Shown piece after piece: positions 61,996 to 64,000 of a DNA stretch of 64,000 nucleotides. This stretch comes from Planctomycetota bacterium (GTDB lineage: Bacteria; Planctomycetota; Phycisphaerae; Phycisphaerales; Zrk34), in NCBI GenBank assembly GCA_016125255.1, contig WGMD01000026.1:1-64000 (forward strand), in the 5' to 3' direction. The position numbers and the translations under genes were made by a program. The notes under the pieces were generated by a model. It was not told the origin of the DNA and ran no database searches. It worked only from the letters and a program-made list of their open reading frames with translations. Positions within the stretch are counted from its first letter, which is position 1. Every line of letters begins with the position of its first letter.

Positions 61996-62688
61996 TCAGG
62001 GCTTCTTTTCGGCGTCCGATTTGACGGTCCCCGCCGGCAACGGTTTGTAATCCTTCAGCTCCGACTCGGGGATGAACTTGATCGACACGCTGTTGATGCA
62101 ATAGCGCTGGCCCGTCGGCGTCTGCGGGGCGTCGTCGAAAATATGTCCCAGGTGCGACCCGCATCGCGCGCAGGTCACTTCCGTCCGGCGCATGCCGTAC
62201 GAATTGTCCGGCGTGAGCACCACGCGATCGCCCGCCGCCGCTGCATAAAACGCCGGCCAGCCGCAACCGCTGTTGAACTTCGTCTTGGACATGAAAAGGA
62301 TCTGCCCGCAAGCCGCGCACGCATACGCGCCCGGCTCGAAGTACTCGTCATACTTGTTTGTGAACGGCCGCTCCGTGCCCTTCTCCCGCAGCACATGATA
62401 CTGCTCGGGCGTGAGCACCTTCTGCCATTCCTCTTCCGTGCGTACCACCTTGTCCGACATGGCGGGCTTCTCCGATGCGGTTGTCGTTTCAGTCGCGGTC
62501 GGCTTCTGTGATGTCCCCGGCGTCGGATCGGATACATCCGCCACGGGTTTCGTCGCAGCTTCATCCGGGGCCGCGCTCGCCGTCGGCGGCGGGGCGGTCG
62601 AAGTGCCTGAAGTCTGCGTCGGCGCGGTCGTGTCGTTACATGCGACCAGTCCCGCCAGCAATATCGTCAACGTCAGTGCATATTTCAT
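61996..62688 (-). CDS. msrB: Peptide-methionine (R)-S-oxide reductase, lipoprotein form
   Basis: A 230-residue protein. A lipobox LVAC (Cys17) starts a Thr/Ala/Pro linker of about 60 residues, so the enzyme is anchored outside the inner membrane. The MsrB domain follows: WQKVLTPEQYHVLREKGTERPF, zinc Cys pairs CAAC (124-127) and CARC (173-176), NSGCGWPAF, and catalytic Cys197 in RYCINS. It repairs oxidised methionine in envelope proteins. The resolving Cys is less clear. Confidence 0.92.
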   Translation of the reverse strand: MKYALTLTILLAGLVACNDTTAPTQTSGTSTAPPPTASAAPDEAATKPVADVSDPTPGTSQKPTATETTTASEKPAMSDKVVRTEEEWQKVLTPEQYHVLREKGTERPFTNKYDEYFEPGAYACAACGQILFMSKTKFNSGCGWPAFYAAAAGDRVVLTPDNSYGMRRTEVTCARCGSHLGHIFDDAPQTPTGQRYCINSVSIKFIPESELKDYKPLPAGTVKSDAEKKP

Positions 62689-62736
62689 GATGAACTCCCA
62701 AAACGCCGCCCCCGCGCATGCGACTATTACGCCGCA

Positions 62737-63054
62737 TTATACCCCCGCGTTCGGGTCATTGACTTTGACCAACCGAATCGCCTTCTCCGGGCACGCCGCC
62801 GCGCACAAGCCGCACGCATGACACTCCCCCGGCCGGGCCACCGCCGCCTGCTTGCCCCCATGAAATCGAATTTTCAATCGTGTCATCCACCCCAATTCGC
62901 GCAGCCGCTCCGCCTCCACCGTGCGAATCTCAAACACGTCATACGGACACACTAGGGCGCACGCCCCCTTGTTCTCGCACCGCCGCGCATCGACCACGGG
63001 CACAATCCGCCCCGCGATTTCGTCACATGCATCCGCGCCGCGCTGGTTCATCAT
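62737..63054 (-). CDS. 4Fe-4S ferredoxin-type protein
   Basis: A 105-residue protein with two iron-sulfur motifs: CENKGACALVCP and CHACGLCAAACP, each ending in Pro as in bacterial 2[4Fe-4S] ferredoxins. The spacing between them is longer than usual because of a loop with TRLKIRFHGG. The start at 63054 has GAAGAG close upstream; 63051 is an alternative. It is downstream of fumC on the same strand; a functional link is not shown. Confidence 0.85.
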   Translation of the reverse strand: MMNQRGADACDEIAGRIVPVVDARRCENKGACALVCPYDVFEIRTVEAERLRELGWMTRLKIRFHGGKQAAVARPGECHACGLCAAACPEKAIRLVKVNDPNAGV

Positions 63055-63082
63055 GAAAACTCTTCGCACTGACCCACCGAAG

Positions 63083-63103
63083 CCCACGCTTTCAAAGCGT
63101 GGG
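63083..63103. other. Perfect 10-bp hairpin between fumC and ferredoxin genes
   Basis: CCCACGCTTT (63083-63092) pairs with AAAGCGTGGG (63094-63103) around one base, a near-perfect palindrome. No T-tract. It lies 14 bases past the fumC stop on the minus strand and may be a terminator or a dispersed palindrome. Confidence 0.6.
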
Positions 63104-63116
63104 TCTCCTTACTCAC

Positions 63117-64000
63117 TCAACCGCCCGCCACGACGCCTTCCTTCACGCCCGGCTCCGTCATCGACATCGGATCAAGCAGCTCATCCAGTTTCTTCGGATC
63201 CAGCACGCCTTTCTCGAGCGCCACCTGACGCACGGTCTTGCCCTCCTTGTGCGCCTGCTTGGCGATCGCCGCGGCGTTGTCGTACCCGATGACCGGCGCC
63301 AGAGATGTGCACATCGCCAGCGACTGCTCGATCAGTTCCGCGCACCGCTTGCGATCGACTTCGAGTCCGTCGATGAGATTCTCACGGAAGACGTCGGCCG
63401 CGCGGGCCAGCAGTTTGATCGACTCGTTGAGGTTCCGGCTGATCATCGGCATCGCCACGTTCAGATCGATCAGCGATCCGACGCCGCCGAATCCGCCGTA
63501 GGTGATCGCCGCGTCGTTGCCGATGACCTGACACGCGACTTGCACGACCGACTCGCAGATGACGGGGTTGACCTTGCCGGGCATGATCGACGAACCGGGC
63601 TGAATCGCCGGGAGAATCAGCTCGCCGACCCCGCAGCGGGGGCCCGAGCCGAGCCAGCGGATATCGTTGGCGATCTTCGAGAAACTGACGGCGATCGTCT
63701 TGAGCATGCCCGACGCTTCGACGACCGCGTCGCGCGTCGCCTGCGCCTCAAAGTGATTGCGCGCTTCGCGGAAGCGCACCTTCGTCATCTTCGAAAGCGT
63801 GTCGCACACCAGTCCGGAGAATTTCGGATGCGTGTTGAGCCCGGTGCCCACGGCCGTCCCGCCCAGCGCCAGTTCGCTCATGCCCGTGATCGCCTGATCG
63901 GTGCGCTCAATCGCATAAGCGACCTGAGCCGCGTAACCGGAGAACTCCTGCCCGACGCGGATCGGCGTGGCGTCCTGAAGATGCGTTCGGCCGATCTTGA
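63117..64000 (-). CDS. fumC: Class II fumarate hydratase, C-terminal part (runs off the window)
   Basis: 294 complete codons of fumarase C; the 5' end lies beyond 64000. The visible part starts at KIGRTHLQDATPI, includes the superfamily signature GSSIMPGKVNP and ends NKAAxIAKQAHKEGKT-like, here DNAAAIAKQAHKEGKT, then LDELLDPMSMTEPG. It interconverts fumarate and malate in the citric acid cycle. Related aspartases share the fold, but THLQDATPI and the C-terminal domain fit fumarase best. Confidence 0.93.
   Translation of the reverse strand, partial: KIGRTHLQDATPIRVGQEFSGYAAQVAYAIERTDQAITGMSELALGGTAVGTGLNTHPKFSGLVCDTLSKMTKVRFREARNHFEAQATRDAVVEASGMLKTIAVSFSKIANDIRWLGSGPRCGVGELILPAIQPGSSIMPGKVNPVICESVVQVACQVIGNDAAITYGGFGGVGSLIDLNVAMPMISRNLNESIKLLARAADVFRENLIDGLEVDRKRCAELIEQSLAMCTSLAPVIGYDNAAAIAKQAHKEGKTVRQVALEKGVLDPKKLDELLDPMSMTEPGVKEGVVAGG

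Noticed and set aside
1-64000. CRISPR arrays, prophage, transposases, rRNA and tRNA genes
   Set aside because: Looked for at all scales; no regularly spaced repeats, integrase or transposase motifs, or RNA-gene signatures were found.

Overview
The window is high-GC bacterial DNA, dense in genes, and most likely comes from a planctomycete of the Phycisphaerae type. The pointers are a DUF1501 plus DUF1549/DUF1553 gene pair, planctomycete-type ECF sigma factors next to FecR-like membrane proteins, many prepilin-like proteins carrying an FTLIELLVV leader, many secreted proteins ending in a PEP-CTERM-like tail (five variants of VPxPxALPAGL followed by a helix and RRR, and one canonical IPEPST), and a MoxR/DUF58/BatA gene cluster. 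The taxonomy is inferred from gene content. No rRNA, tRNA, CRISPR array, phage or insertion sequence was recognised.

Layout. 0.5-3.5 kb: a restriction-modification-like island of lower GC (XRE regulator, PLD-fold nuclease, convergent N6-adenine methyltransferase). 3.8-7.1 kb: DUF1501 and DUF1549/1553 genes on the minus strand. 7.4-16.7 kb: module 1, with ECF sigma, FecR-LamG, three CTERM proteins, two prepilin-like proteins and a large secreted protein, followed by a P1-nuclease-like gene. 17.7-21.6 kb: pstSCAB phosphate transporter (minus strand). 22.5-24.1 kb: sodium:solute symporter. 24.2-39.4 kb: MoxR, DUF58, BatA-type VWA protein, a VWA protein interrupted by PA14, a 2177-residue membrane protein with an Ala/Gln-rich stalk, and a squalene-cyclase-repeat protein, all closely spaced or overlapping. 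39.4-46.0 kb (minus): module 2, with sigma, FecR, an autotransporter-repeat CTERM protein and three prepilin-like proteins; a divergent secreted glycoside-hydrolase-like gene lies at 46.2-49.6 kb. 49.6-52.0 kb: TIGR02757 protein, zinc metallopeptidase, infC with an apparent ATC start. 52.4-56.8 kb (minus): module 3, with sigma, FecR-LamG, LamG-CTERM protein and prepilin-like protein; a divergent Gfo/Idh/MocA oxidoreductase follows. 58.4-64.0 kb: a low-GC small membrane protein, a conserved hypothetical, a PQQ-propeller PEP-CTERM protein, an ArsR-type regulator, a lipoprotein MsrB, a ferredoxin and the 3' part of fumC.

How it fits together. The most striking structure is that one operon plan occurs three times: an ECF sigma gene overlapping a membrane FecR gene by exactly ATGA, then one or more CTERM-tailed secreted proteins, then one or more prepilin-like genes. 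Each copy borders a putatively carbohydrate-related or large secreted protein. The working hypothesis is a set of parallel outside-sensing systems: the FecR protein carries an external LamG-like sensor domain, controls its sigma factor, and so switches on one surface protein and its dedicated pseudopilins. The second notable locus is the 15-kb MoxR cluster, which looks like a cytoplasmic AAA+ ATPase driving a large VWA/coiled-coil envelope assembly. Both readings are inferences from gene order and visible motifs.
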